From positions 5,646,501 through 5,710,500 of the forward strand of contig NC_008268.1 in assembly GCF_000014565.1 (NCBI RefSeq): DNA of 64,000 nt. Direction: 5' to 3'. Every line of letters begins with the position of its first letter. Within the stretch, counting starts at the first letter, position 1. Under the pieces are notes generated by a model. That model was given only the letters and a program-made list of their open reading frames with translations. It did no database searches and had not been told where the DNA came from. Shown piece after piece: positions 17,003 to 24,648 of this stretch. Made by a program: the position numbers and the translations under genes. This stretch comes from Rhodococcus jostii RHA1. GTDB lineage: Bacteria; Actinomycetota; Actinomycetes; Mycobacteriales; Mycobacteriaceae.

Positions 17003-17782
17003 ATGACCGAGAACTACCTGGACGTGCACATCGACCGCGACGTCGCCGTGCTCACGCTGAACCGCCCGGCGAAGCTGAACGTGATGGACGTGGCCGCCCG
17101 GGTGAGACTCGCGCAGACGATCCGCCGGTTCGGGACGGGTGACGTCGTCCGTGGGATCGTGCTGACAGGTGCCGGGCGGGCCTTCTCCGCCGGTGAGGAC
17201 CTGCAGTCGGTGCCGACCAGCTACAACGAGATTCACGAGGCCTTCGCGACCTTCCACGACATCACCCGGGCGATTCTCGAGACGAAAGTCCCCGTGATCG
17301 CGGCCGTGAACGGGATCGCGGTCGGCGGCGCCTCGGAGATCACGCTGTGCTGCGACTCCCGGATCGGCACCCCCGCCGCGGAGTACTACCAGCCGGAGAA
17401 CCACCGCGGGATCATCATCTCGAACGCCTCGAGCTTCCTCATGGGCCGCCTGGTGCGCAACCACGCGATGCGAATCATCCTCGGCTCTCAGCGAATCGAC
17501 GCGGAAGAGGCACTGCGGATCGGGCTGCTCGACGAGATCGTGGCCCCACAGACACTGGTGGACCGCGCGGTCGAGGTGATCAGACAGTGGAACTCCGACC
17601 CTCGTATCACCGCACTGCACCTGGGTCTGCTGCGACCGCGCCCCGAAGAGATCGAGGCCGCGTTCGTCCGCGAGGACGACGCCGCCCGCCAGTCGTGGGA
17701 GTCCGGCGCCTTCACCGAGGGCATCGAGGGCTTCTGGGCATCGAAGAACGCGACGCCGACGGCGCCCGCGCAAAGCAATTGA
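17003..17782 (+). CDS. enoyl-CoA hydratase/isomerase family
   Basis: A 259-aa crotonase-fold protein. The oxyanion motifs AGRAFSAGEDL and AAVNGIAVGGASEITLCCD are intact, and the acidic catalytic region contains AAEYYQPENHRGI. Size fits the family. It is 10 bp after the ligase with a GAGGAG site, so the acid activated by the ligase is probably hydrated or isomerised here. It may be a CaiD-type hydratase or a more distant beta-oxidation enzyme; the residues do not decide this. Confidence 0.85.
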   Translation: MTENYLDVHIDRDVAVLTLNRPAKLNVMDVAARVRLAQTIRRFGTGDVVRGIVLTGAGRAFSAGEDLQSVPTSYNEIHEAFATFHDITRAILETKVPVIAAVNGIAVGGASEITLCCDSRIGTPAAEYYQPENHRGIIISNASSFLMGRLVRNHAMRIILGSQRIDAEEALRIGLLDEIVAPQTLVDRAVEVIRQWNSDPRITALHLGLLRPRPEEIEAAFVREDDAARQSWESGAFTEGIEGFWASKNATPTAPAQSN

Positions 17783-17793
17783 GATCGGAGACA

Positions 17794-18891
17794 ATGATGA
17801 TCACCACCGAGGCAGCACTTCTCACCGCGTTGAACGAACCGCTGGAGTTCACCGAGATTCAGGTCGACGACCCGGAGCCGAACGAGGTCCGCGTCGCGGT
17901 TTCCAATGTGGGCCTGTGTCACAGCGACCTGCACTACATGACCGGCACCGTGGGCGCCGACCTGCCCGTGGTGGTCGGGCACGAAGTGGCGGGCATCGTC
18001 GAATCGGTCGGCTCCGCGGTGACCTCGCTGCGGCCGGGCGACCGCGTCGTCGGCGCCCTCACACCCTCGTGCGGATTGTGCCGCAACTGCCAGGCCGGGC
18101 ACTCGACGCAATGCCAGCGCGTCTCGCAGATCCGGCAGCGCCCCCGCCCCGCTTTCCAACTGCCGGGCGGCCAGGCCGTCGAACGGCTCGCCGACATCGG
18201 CGCATTCTCCCGTCACACCCTGATGCGGGAAAACTCGCTGGTCACGGTGCCCGACGAGGTGGGACTGCACGTCGGGTGCCTGCTGTCGTGCTGCATCGTC
18301 ACCGGCGTCGGCGCCGTGTTCCGCGGCGCGCAGGTCCGCCCCGGCGCCACCGTGGCCGTGATCGGTTGCGGCGGTGTCGGATCGGCGATCATCCAGGGCG
18401 CGCGGCTCGCCGGCGCCTCGGCGATCGTCGCCGTGGATCTCGACGACGCCCGGCTCGCGGCGGCGCGGACGTACGGTGCCACGCACGTCGTGAACGGCGC
18501 GGCCGACGTCCCGGCCGAAATCAGGAACGTGCTCGGCGACGGCGTCGACTACTCCTTCGAGGCCGTCGGCAACGCGCGCACCGCCGCCACCGCGCTGGCG
18601 GTCCTGCGCGCTACGGGCACCGCATGCCTGGTCGGCATCGCACCCGACGGCACCGACCTCACCCTCCCCGCATCGGACTTCTTCTTCGGCGAAAAGCGCC
18701 TCATCGGCTCCTACATGGGCTCGGGGCAAGCGCACGAGGACATCACCCAATTCGCGCGGCTCTACCTGCAGGGCCGCCTGCTGCTCGACGAGATGGTCAG
18801 CGACGTGATCCCGTTCGGCGAGATCAACAAGGGCTTCGAGGCGATGAAGTCGGGCGAGGTGACCCGCATCGTCGCCGACCTCACCGCGTGA
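17794..18891 (+). CDS. zinc-dependent medium-chain alcohol dehydrogenase
   Basis: A 365-aa MDR-family enzyme. Catalytic-zinc ligands are C42 in LCHSDLH and H63-E64 in VGHEVAG. The structural-zinc cysteines C93, C96, C99 and C107 are in SCGLCRNCQAGHSTQC. The NAD-binding motif VIGCGGVGSAI follows. It would oxidise an alcohol to an aldehyde or ketone that the following ALDH and the monooxygenase could use. Starts at 17794 and 17797 are both possible; the second fits GGAG better. It follows the hydratase by 11 bp. Confidence 0.85.
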   Translation: MMITTEAALLTALNEPLEFTEIQVDDPEPNEVRVAVSNVGLCHSDLHYMTGTVGADLPVVVGHEVAGIVESVGSAVTSLRPGDRVVGALTPSCGLCRNCQAGHSTQCQRVSQIRQRPRPAFQLPGGQAVERLADIGAFSRHTLMRENSLVTVPDEVGLHVGCLLSCCIVTGVGAVFRGAQVRPGATVAVIGCGGVGSAIIQGARLAGASAIVAVDLDDARLAAARTYGATHVVNGAADVPAEIRNVLGDGVDYSFEAVGNARTAATALAVLRATGTACLVGIAPDGTDLTLPASDFFFGEKRLIGSYMGSGQAHEDITQFARLYLQGRLLLDEMVSDVIPFGEINKGFEAMKSGEVTRIVADLTA

Positions 18892-18940
18892 TCACACCCG
18901 ACTCCATCCACACCTGAAAGCCCATCGAAGGAGGCCGCAG

Positions 18941-20398
18941 ATGTCGAACCCGCAAATGCCCCAACCGGTCAATTACATCGCCGACGAGTGGTCCGAGTGC
19001 CGCACGATCCCGGACGCGTGGAATCTCGACCCCAACACCGGCCGGCCCGTCCACCGCGCCGTCACCACCGGTCCGGAGGACGTGGAGCGCGCACTGCGCC
19101 ATGCCGAGAGGTCCTACGGCTTCGAACGCTGGGATGACGCGGCGAGCGAGGAACGCGCGGCGGTCATCGAGCGGGCGGCCGACATCGTCGAGGCGCGGAT
19201 CGAGGACATCGCGCGGACCGACGCCCTCACCAGCGGTGTTCCGATCGGGAAAGCTCGGATGGTCGCGCAGTTCCTCCCGCACCGGATCCGCTCGTCCGCT
19301 GCGGATCTGCGCGCCACCCCGCGTCGGACGGCGCTGGAGGCCGGCGGCCGCGACGTGCGGCTCTACAAGGTCCCGTGGGGCCCCGCCGCCATCCTCACGC
19401 CGTGGAACGGGCCCAGTTTCATCCCCGCCGCGAAGATGGTGAGCGCCCTCGCCGCCGGCTGCCCCGTCATCCTCAAACCGTCGGAGCACGCGCCGAGCAG
19501 CGCCCAGATCATCGTCGAGTGCTTCGTCAAGGCCGGGCTGCCCGACGGTGCGCTGCAGCTCGTCCACGGCGCGGGCGACGTGGGCGCCGCGATCACCGGC
19601 GATCACCGCGTGAAGATCGTCTCGTTCACCGGCGGCCCGACCGCCGGCCGTGCAATCGCCCGCGCCGCCGCCGAGGACTTCAAGGTCCTCCAGCTCGAGC
19701 TCGGCGGCAACAACCCGGCCCTCGTGCTGGACGACGCCGACATCGACGTCGCCGCCGACGGGATCCTCGAGGGGATGACGAAGCTCAACGGTCAATGGTG
19801 TGAGGGCCCCGGAAAGGTGCTGGCGCACAAGAGCCTCGTCGAGCCGCTGCTCGACGCGCTGCTCGATCGCATCTCCCGCATCGACATCGGGCACTCACTC
19901 GACGAGAACACCCAGCTGGGCCCGATCTCGAACGCCCCGCATTTCGCCACGCTGCAGAGCCGGATCGATGAGCTGCGGGCCCACGGCGCGACGATCCATC
20001 AACCAGCACAGCTGCCCGCCCTCGACGGGTTCTTCCTTTCCCCGACAGTCGCTTCGGGAGCCGACGCATCCGTGGCGACCGCCGAGCTGTTCGGGCCGCT
20101 CATCAGCCTGCACGCCGTGGAGTCCGATAAGGACGCTCTGCGTGTTGCCAACGCCAACCCGTCGGGTCTGGACGCGTACGTCTTCGGCGGCGACCTGGAC
20201 CGCGCCATCGAGGTCGGATCCCGGGTGCTGTCGGGCGAGGTGCGCGTCAACGGTGCCAAGGTCGCCGATCTCGCCGACGGTTCGGCGCAAAGTTTCTGGG
20301 GCACTTCCGGAATCGGCGGTCACGCCCCCGGCGAGTCCGTGCGCGTGTTCTGCGGCGACCGGGTGGTCGGCGTCGATTCACCCGACCTTCCGATGTAA
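18941..20398 (+). CDS. NAD(P)-dependent aldehyde dehydrogenase
   Basis: A 485-aa ALDH-superfamily enzyme with general base E253 in LQLELGGNN and nucleophile C287 in GQWCEGPG. The cofactor-binding regions ILTPWNGP and ILKPSEHAP are present. Unusually the residues round the Cys read NGQWCEGPG rather than GQxCxxxxR. It lies 49 bp after the ADH with a strong GGAGG site and likely oxidises the aldehyde formed by the ADH or by the flavin oxidases in this block. It ends 80 bp before the monooxygenase promoter. Confidence 0.85.
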   Translation: MSNPQMPQPVNYIADEWSECRTIPDAWNLDPNTGRPVHRAVTTGPEDVERALRHAERSYGFERWDDAASEERAAVIERAADIVEARIEDIARTDALTSGVPIGKARMVAQFLPHRIRSSAADLRATPRRTALEAGGRDVRLYKVPWGPAAILTPWNGPSFIPAAKMVSALAAGCPVILKPSEHAPSSAQIIVECFVKAGLPDGALQLVHGAGDVGAAITGDHRVKIVSFTGGPTAGRAIARAAAEDFKVLQLELGGNNPALVLDDADIDVAADGILEGMTKLNGQWCEGPGKVLAHKSLVEPLLDALLDRISRIDIGHSLDENTQLGPISNAPHFATLQSRIDELRAHGATIHQPAQLPALDGFFLSPTVASGADASVATAELFGPLISLHAVESDKDALRVANANPSGLDAYVFGGDLDRAIEVGSRVLSGEVRVNGAKVADLADGSAQSFWGTSGIGGHAPGESVRVFCGDRVVGVDSPDLPM

Positions 20399-20460
20399 GA
20401 ACCGGACTACTTTCGACTCAACCCTTGACTGTGACCGGTACCACTGGTCTACTGAACACA

Positions 20461-20483
20461 GTCAATTGATCCAGTCATATGAC
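20461..20483. promoter_or_regulatory. 23-bp regulon operator over the monooxygenase start
   Basis: Read on the minus strand the site begins GTCATATG, continues CTGGATCAATTGAC, and matches 18 of 23 positions of 11846-11868. It overlaps the first candidate ATG (20479) of the monooxygenase gene, so either the real start is at 20509 or bound repressor blocks a very short leader. Confidence 0.6.
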
Positions 20484-22173
20484 TACTTCAATGAAAGCGG
20501 CAAACCCCATGAACTTCCCCTCCACCTCGGATACCGGGATCGTCGACGTCCTCGGCGTCGGCGCCGGTTTTTCCGGCCTCTACCTCTCACACCGGCTCAC
20601 CACCGCCGGGTGGACCTTTGCGGGATTCGAGGCCGGACCCAGCGTCGGCGGCACCTGGTTCTGGAACACCTATCCGGGCGCGCGCTGCGACGTCGAGAGC
20701 ATCTACTACTCGTACTCGTTCGACGAGGCCCTCCAGCAGGAGTGGACGTGGAGCCAGCGATTCGCGCCGCAGGCCGAGATCCTCAGCTACATCAACCACG
20801 TCGCCGACCGCTTCGACCTGCGCAAGCATTTCACGTTCAATACCCGCGTCGTCGGTGCGACGTGGAATGCGGCCGAGCGGCTGTGGGAGGTGCAGCTGGA
20901 CAACGGCGAGACGCGCCGCGGCCGCTACCTGATCTCGGGCGCCGGCGGCCTGTCCACCCCGAAGGACTTCGACGTGCCGGGCCTGGGAAACTTCACCGGA
21001 CTCCAGGTGTCGACCAGCCGGTGGAACATTTCGCTCGACGACCTCGCCGGCAAGCGCGTCGCCGTGATCGGCACCGGATCGTCGGGTGTGCAGGCGATCC
21101 CACTGATCGCGGAGGTTGCCGAGCACGTCACGGTGTTCCAGCGCACTCCGAACTACGTGATGCCCGCGCGCAACGCCGAACTTCCCCTGGAACGGGTCGA
21201 TTCCATCAAGGACGACTACCCGGCGATCCGTGAGGAGTGCCGGCACTCACCCGGCGGCATCCCCGACCGCCCCGTGACCGACAAGGCCTTCGACGTGTCG
21301 GCCGAGGAACGGCAGCGGCGCTACGAAGCGGCTTACGAACGAAGTGGCTTCAACGGCGTCGGCGGCGAGTTCGCCGACCTGCTCACCGACGTCGAGGCGA
21401 ACCGAACCGCGTCGGAATTCATCCACGACAAGATCCGCGAGATCGTCGAGGATCCGGCCACCGCCGAGCTGCTGGTGCCCAGGTATCACCCTCTGGGCGC
21501 CAAGCGCAGCGTCTTCGGTACCGACTACTACGAGACCTACAACCGGCCGAACGTGTCGTTGGTGTCGCTGCGTGACGAACCGATCGAGACGATGACCGCG
21601 AACGCGATCGTCACCTCGAAGGGCACCTACGAGGCGGACGCCGTGGTGCTCGCCATCGGGTTCGACGCCTTTACCGGCCCGCTGTACGGGCTGGGTCTCA
21701 CCGGCGCGTCCGGCAGGAAACTGCAGGAGACCTGGCAGGACGGTATCCGCACGTACCTCGGGATGATGACCACGGACTTCCCCAACTTCTTCATGGTCGC
21801 CGGCCCACAGAGCCCCGCGCTCGCCAGCAACGTGGTGATGACCATCGAGCAGGCGGTCGACTGGATCGCCGATCTCATCGAGCACGCCCGCGACTCCGGG
21901 GCGACGCTCGTCGAGGCCACTCCCGAGGGTCAGAACGACTGGGTGGACATCACGGAGGAGACCGTCGCCCAGACGCTGTACGCCACCACCGACTCCTGGT
22001 ACCGAGGCTCCAACGTCGAGGGCAAGCCCAACACCTTCATGGGCTATGTCGGCGGTGTGGGCAAGTACCGCCGGATGTGCACCGAGATCGCCAAGCGCGG
22101 CTACCCAGGTGTCCGGATCGACGGCGAAACAGAGTCCCCCCACCTCGGCCCCATCCACCGGGAGATCTCGTGA
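20479..22173 (+). CDS. Baeyer-Villiger-type flavin monooxygenase, variant fingerprint
   Basis: A 564-aa class B flavoprotein. FAD-binding GVGAGFSG is at 26-33 and NADPH-binding GTGSSG at 198-203. The Lys-Arg pair in GAKRSVFGTDYYE aligns with the active-site Arg of phenylacetone/cyclohexanone monooxygenases. The signature F-x-G-x-x-x-H-x-x-x-W-P is F172-T-G174-L-Q-V-S178-T-S-R-W182-N here, so His is Ser and Pro is Asn. It may therefore be an atypical BVMO or N-hydroxylating enzyme. The ATG at 20479 lacks a ribosome site and lies in an operator; 20509 (MNFPSTSDTG) is an alternative start. It heads an operon with the ammonia-lyase-like gene. Confidence 0.8.
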   Translation: MTTSMKAANPMNFPSTSDTGIVDVLGVGAGFSGLYLSHRLTTAGWTFAGFEAGPSVGGTWFWNTYPGARCDVESIYYSYSFDEALQQEWTWSQRFAPQAEILSYINHVADRFDLRKHFTFNTRVVGATWNAAERLWEVQLDNGETRRGRYLISGAGGLSTPKDFDVPGLGNFTGLQVSTSRWNISLDDLAGKRVAVIGTGSSGVQAIPLIAEVAEHVTVFQRTPNYVMPARNAELPLERVDSIKDDYPAIREECRHSPGGIPDRPVTDKAFDVSAEERQRRYEAAYERSGFNGVGGEFADLLTDVEANRTASEFIHDKIREIVEDPATAELLVPRYHPLGAKRSVFGTDYYETYNRPNVSLVSLRDEPIETMTANAIVTSKGTYEADAVVLAIGFDAFTGPLYGLGLTGASGRKLQETWQDGIRTYLGMMTTDFPNFFMVAGPQSPALASNVVMTIEQAVDWIADLIEHARDSGATLVEATPEGQNDWVDITEETVAQTLYATTDSWYRGSNVEGKPNTFMGYVGGVGKYRRMCTEIAKRGYPGVRIDGETESPHLGPIHREIS

Positions 22174-22544
22174 GCACGGCAGTCCACCGGCGCTACGTCG
22201 CTTTCTCCGACGCGCATTACGCGGGCAATCTGGTCGACGGTGCATTCGCCCTGAAGCTCTTCGGCGACGTCGGCACGAACCTGTCGATCGAGACCGATGG
22301 CCACGAGGGGTTGTTCGCCGGCTACTCGTCCGTCGAGTTCCTCGCCCCGGTCCGCGGCGGCGACGTCGTGGAGGCCGAGGCCCGGCTGGTGAAAAAAGGA
22401 AACCGCAGCCGCACGGTCGACTTCGAGCTCCGGGTGATCTGCCGCGGCTCCGACGACACCGGCCGCTCACAGGTCCTGGAGTCGCCGATGGTCGCGGTGC
22501 GCGCTCGCGGCACCGCGGTCATCCCTGCAAGCGAGACGGAGTGA
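22170..22544 (+). CDS. hotdog protein like 3-aminobutyryl-CoA ammonia-lyase (Kal)
   Basis: A 124-aa hotdog-fold protein. The strings SDAHYAGNLVDGAFALKLFG, EGLFAGYSSVEFLAPV and VKKGNRSRTVDFE closely follow 3-aminobutyryl-CoA ammonia-lyase of lysine fermentation and beta-alanyl-CoA:ammonia lyase. The reaction there removes NH3 from a beta-amino-acyl-CoA to give an enoyl-CoA. This would feed the enoyl-CoA hydratase at 17.0 kb. The assignment is from remembered family sequence, so I rate it probable. Its GTG start overlaps the monooxygenase stop (GTGA), and the following gene overlaps or abuts it, so all three are coupled. Confidence 0.65.
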   Translation: MSTAVHRRYVAFSDAHYAGNLVDGAFALKLFGDVGTNLSIETDGHEGLFAGYSSVEFLAPVRGGDVVEAEARLVKKGNRSRTVDFELRVICRGSDDTGRSQVLESPMVAVRARGTAVIPASETE

Positions 22545-22549
22545 CGACG

Positions 22550-23848
22550 ATGAAGCTGATTCACGACACAGGTTGGGCCACATCGCCCGCCGCGGTCGAA
22601 CCGTCCCTGACCGGAGACATCGACTGCGACGTGGTCGTGATCGGCGGCGGCGGAGGCGGCATGTCGGCCGCACTCCGACTCGCCGAGAAGGGCGTCGACG
22701 TGGTGCTCCTGGAGGCGCAGACCCTCGGTTGGGGCGCCACCTCCCGCAATGCGGGATACATCACGAACTCGATCGCCGCCGATCCGGAACTGCTGGGTTT
22801 TCTGCTGAAGCGCGAGCGGCTGCGGAACCTGTACCGGTACGCCGAGAACGCGGTGCACTTCGCCGAGGACGCCATCGCTCACCACGACATCCAGTGCAGC
22901 TACCGGCAGGCCGGAATCGTGATGGCCGCCGTGTCCAAGGGGCAGCTGCGGCACGCGCGCCGCAATGCCAAGGTCATGGCCGAGGCCGGATCGTCGGCCG
23001 AATTCGTCGAGGGCCGGGAGGCGGGCCTCCCGGACGGCTTCCTCGGCGGAGTGCGGGAGGGTGTCGGGGGCACGCTCAACCCGGGTGAGTTCGCCCTCGG
23101 TCTGCGGGCAGCGACGATCACGTCCGGCGCGCGCGTCTACGAACACACTCCGGCGCGCGACGTCACCGACTCCGGCGGCGGGGTCACGGTCGAAACACCG
23201 CACGGGCGGGTCCGGGCACGCAAGGCGCTGCTGACCACCAACGCCCACACCACCGGTCTGTCCATCGCGCCGAAGAACCTCGCGACCCCGGTGTGGACGT
23301 CCCTGGTCGAGACCGAACCCGTCGCACCCGAGCGACTCGACGAGATCGGCTGGACCAGCCGCGCCCCGATGGTCACGCTGCACATGATCATCGAGAACTA
23401 CCGCGTCACCCCGCGGGGCACCATCGTGTTCGGCACCCGCCGCGTGCAGACCGGGCGAAACCCACTTCCGGACCGCACCCCGGCGCAAAACGTCGCCGAC
23501 GACCTCGTCCGCGGATTCCGCGAGCGATTCCCGGGCCTGCGCGACATCGAGCCGCAGCAGGCGTGGGGCGGCTGGATCGGCATGAGTTCCACGTGGCTCC
23601 CCGTCGCCGGTGAGGCGTCCGACAACGTGCTGTACTCGCTCGCCTGTAACGGCCACGGCTTCGCCCAGGCGCAGTACGTGGGCCACCTGCTGGCGGACCG
23701 AATCGACGGGGTGCCACTGCACGAAGACCTGTCGGCGATTTGGAACGGCCGAAAGCGCTTCTGGCCCAGCCTTGTCAGCGGCCCTGCGCTGCACGCGACC
23801 TGGCTCGCCGACCGCGCCTCCGACCGCCTGGCAGCCCTCACGAAATAG
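22550..23848 (+). CDS. DAO-type FAD-dependent amine oxidoreductase, paralogue
   Basis: A 432-aa flavoprotein with FAD motif VIGGGGGGMSAAL at residues 30-42, GWGATSRNAGYI and a C-terminal SLACNGHGFAQAQYVG. It shares the whole architecture with the protein at 5550-6878, including the first-turn LAE-K/R-GVDVVLLE. The likely reaction is oxidation of an amine to an imine with H2O2 formation. The ATG at 22550 fits GACGGAG at a spacing of 7-9; a GTG at 22541 would overlap the preceding stop (GTGA). The duplication of dioxygenase, permease and oxidase in both blocks is notable. Confidence 0.85.
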   Translation: MKLIHDTGWATSPAAVEPSLTGDIDCDVVVIGGGGGGMSAALRLAEKGVDVVLLEAQTLGWGATSRNAGYITNSIAADPELLGFLLKRERLRNLYRYAENAVHFAEDAIAHHDIQCSYRQAGIVMAAVSKGQLRHARRNAKVMAEAGSSAEFVEGREAGLPDGFLGGVREGVGGTLNPGEFALGLRAATITSGARVYEHTPARDVTDSGGGVTVETPHGRVRARKALLTTNAHTTGLSIAPKNLATPVWTSLVETEPVAPERLDEIGWTSRAPMVTLHMIIENYRVTPRGTIVFGTRRVQTGRNPLPDRTPAQNVADDLVRGFRERFPGLRDIEPQQAWGGWIGMSSTWLPVAGEASDNVLYSLACNGHGFAQAQYVGHLLADRIDGVPLHEDLSAIWNGRKRFWPSLVSGPALHATWLADRASDRLAALTK

Positions 23849-23925
23849 CCATCGCCACCGACCCGGCTGCTCGAATTCTTCGCCGTCCGTCCGGTCGGCT
23901 GATGTCACCATCCAAGGAGAAAATC

Positions 23926-24615
23926 ATGTCCATCCGAGAACTGCTCTTCGCGGTCGCGGACATCTGGATGATCGCCGTCGGATTCACGTACGGGATCAAG
24001 TTCATCCGGATCTACAAGAACTACCTGCTCGGCATCGAGTGGATGATCGTCGCGACGTCGGGTTCGAACTTCCTGGTCTACGGCCTCATCAAGGCCGGTC
24101 ACGACAGCCCGATGTATGCCTTCGCCTACTTCCTCGATGCCTTCTCCCGGTCCGTCGGCATCACGCTGATCCTGGTCCTCGGACTGATGAAGGTCACCCA
24201 CCGGTACAAGCCGTCCGTGGCGGTGGACATCGGCGCGTTCGCCCTCGCGGCCGTGGTGGGCTTCCTCCTCAGTCAGTTCGCCGAGGCGATCGGAACCCCC
24301 GGCAAGATCTTCTACATCGTGGTCAACGTGCTCACCACGATCTTCCTGATCTACTTCGTCAAGCGCCTGTGGGGAATCGGCGAGCGCGGGCACGCTGTCT
24401 GGGCCGCGGTTGCCACGGCCTGCGGATTCGTCATCGCCGCGACCTACGACTTCGTCCACATCCCGGGTGACGACGCGGAGCACACGATCTTCTACATCTT
24501 CGCGCTGTCCACGTGGGGCCTGCAGATGTTCGCGTACTTCCGCGCCTACCGGGCGTTCGATGCCCACAACAAGCGCGTGGACGCTCAGGCGGTCCGCGCT
24601 GCAGCTGCGGCGTGA
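23926..24615 (+). CDS. seven-helix membrane protein of unknown function
   Basis: A 229-aa integral membrane protein with seven hydrophobic segments, at about residues 8-25, 40-58, 65-90, 103-122, 128-148, 156-178 and 190-212. Loops are short and the tail is basic with an Ala-rich end. I do not recognise the family. There is no transporter signature, heme motif or retinal-lysine motif that I can identify with confidence. A strong AAGGAG site precedes the ATG, and it lies between two flavoproteins (77 bp and 33 bp gaps), so it probably serves the same pathway as a channel, carrier or membrane anchor. Confidence 0.75.
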   Translation: MSIRELLFAVADIWMIAVGFTYGIKFIRIYKNYLLGIEWMIVATSGSNFLVYGLIKAGHDSPMYAFAYFLDAFSRSVGITLILVLGLMKVTHRYKPSVAVDIGAFALAAVVGFLLSQFAEAIGTPGKIFYIVVNVLTTIFLIYFVKRLWGIGERGHAVWAAVATACGFVIAATYDFVHIPGDDAEHTIFYIFALSTWGLQMFAYFRAYRAFDAHNKRVDAQAVRAAAAA

Positions 24616-24648
24616 TCCGCACCAGGTCCCGAAAGTCAGGAACCGAGA

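Noticed and set aside
22322..23911. A 529-codon open frame on the minus strand
   Set aside because: Antisense to the DAO flavoprotein with intact FAD motifs; the frame has no family similarity.
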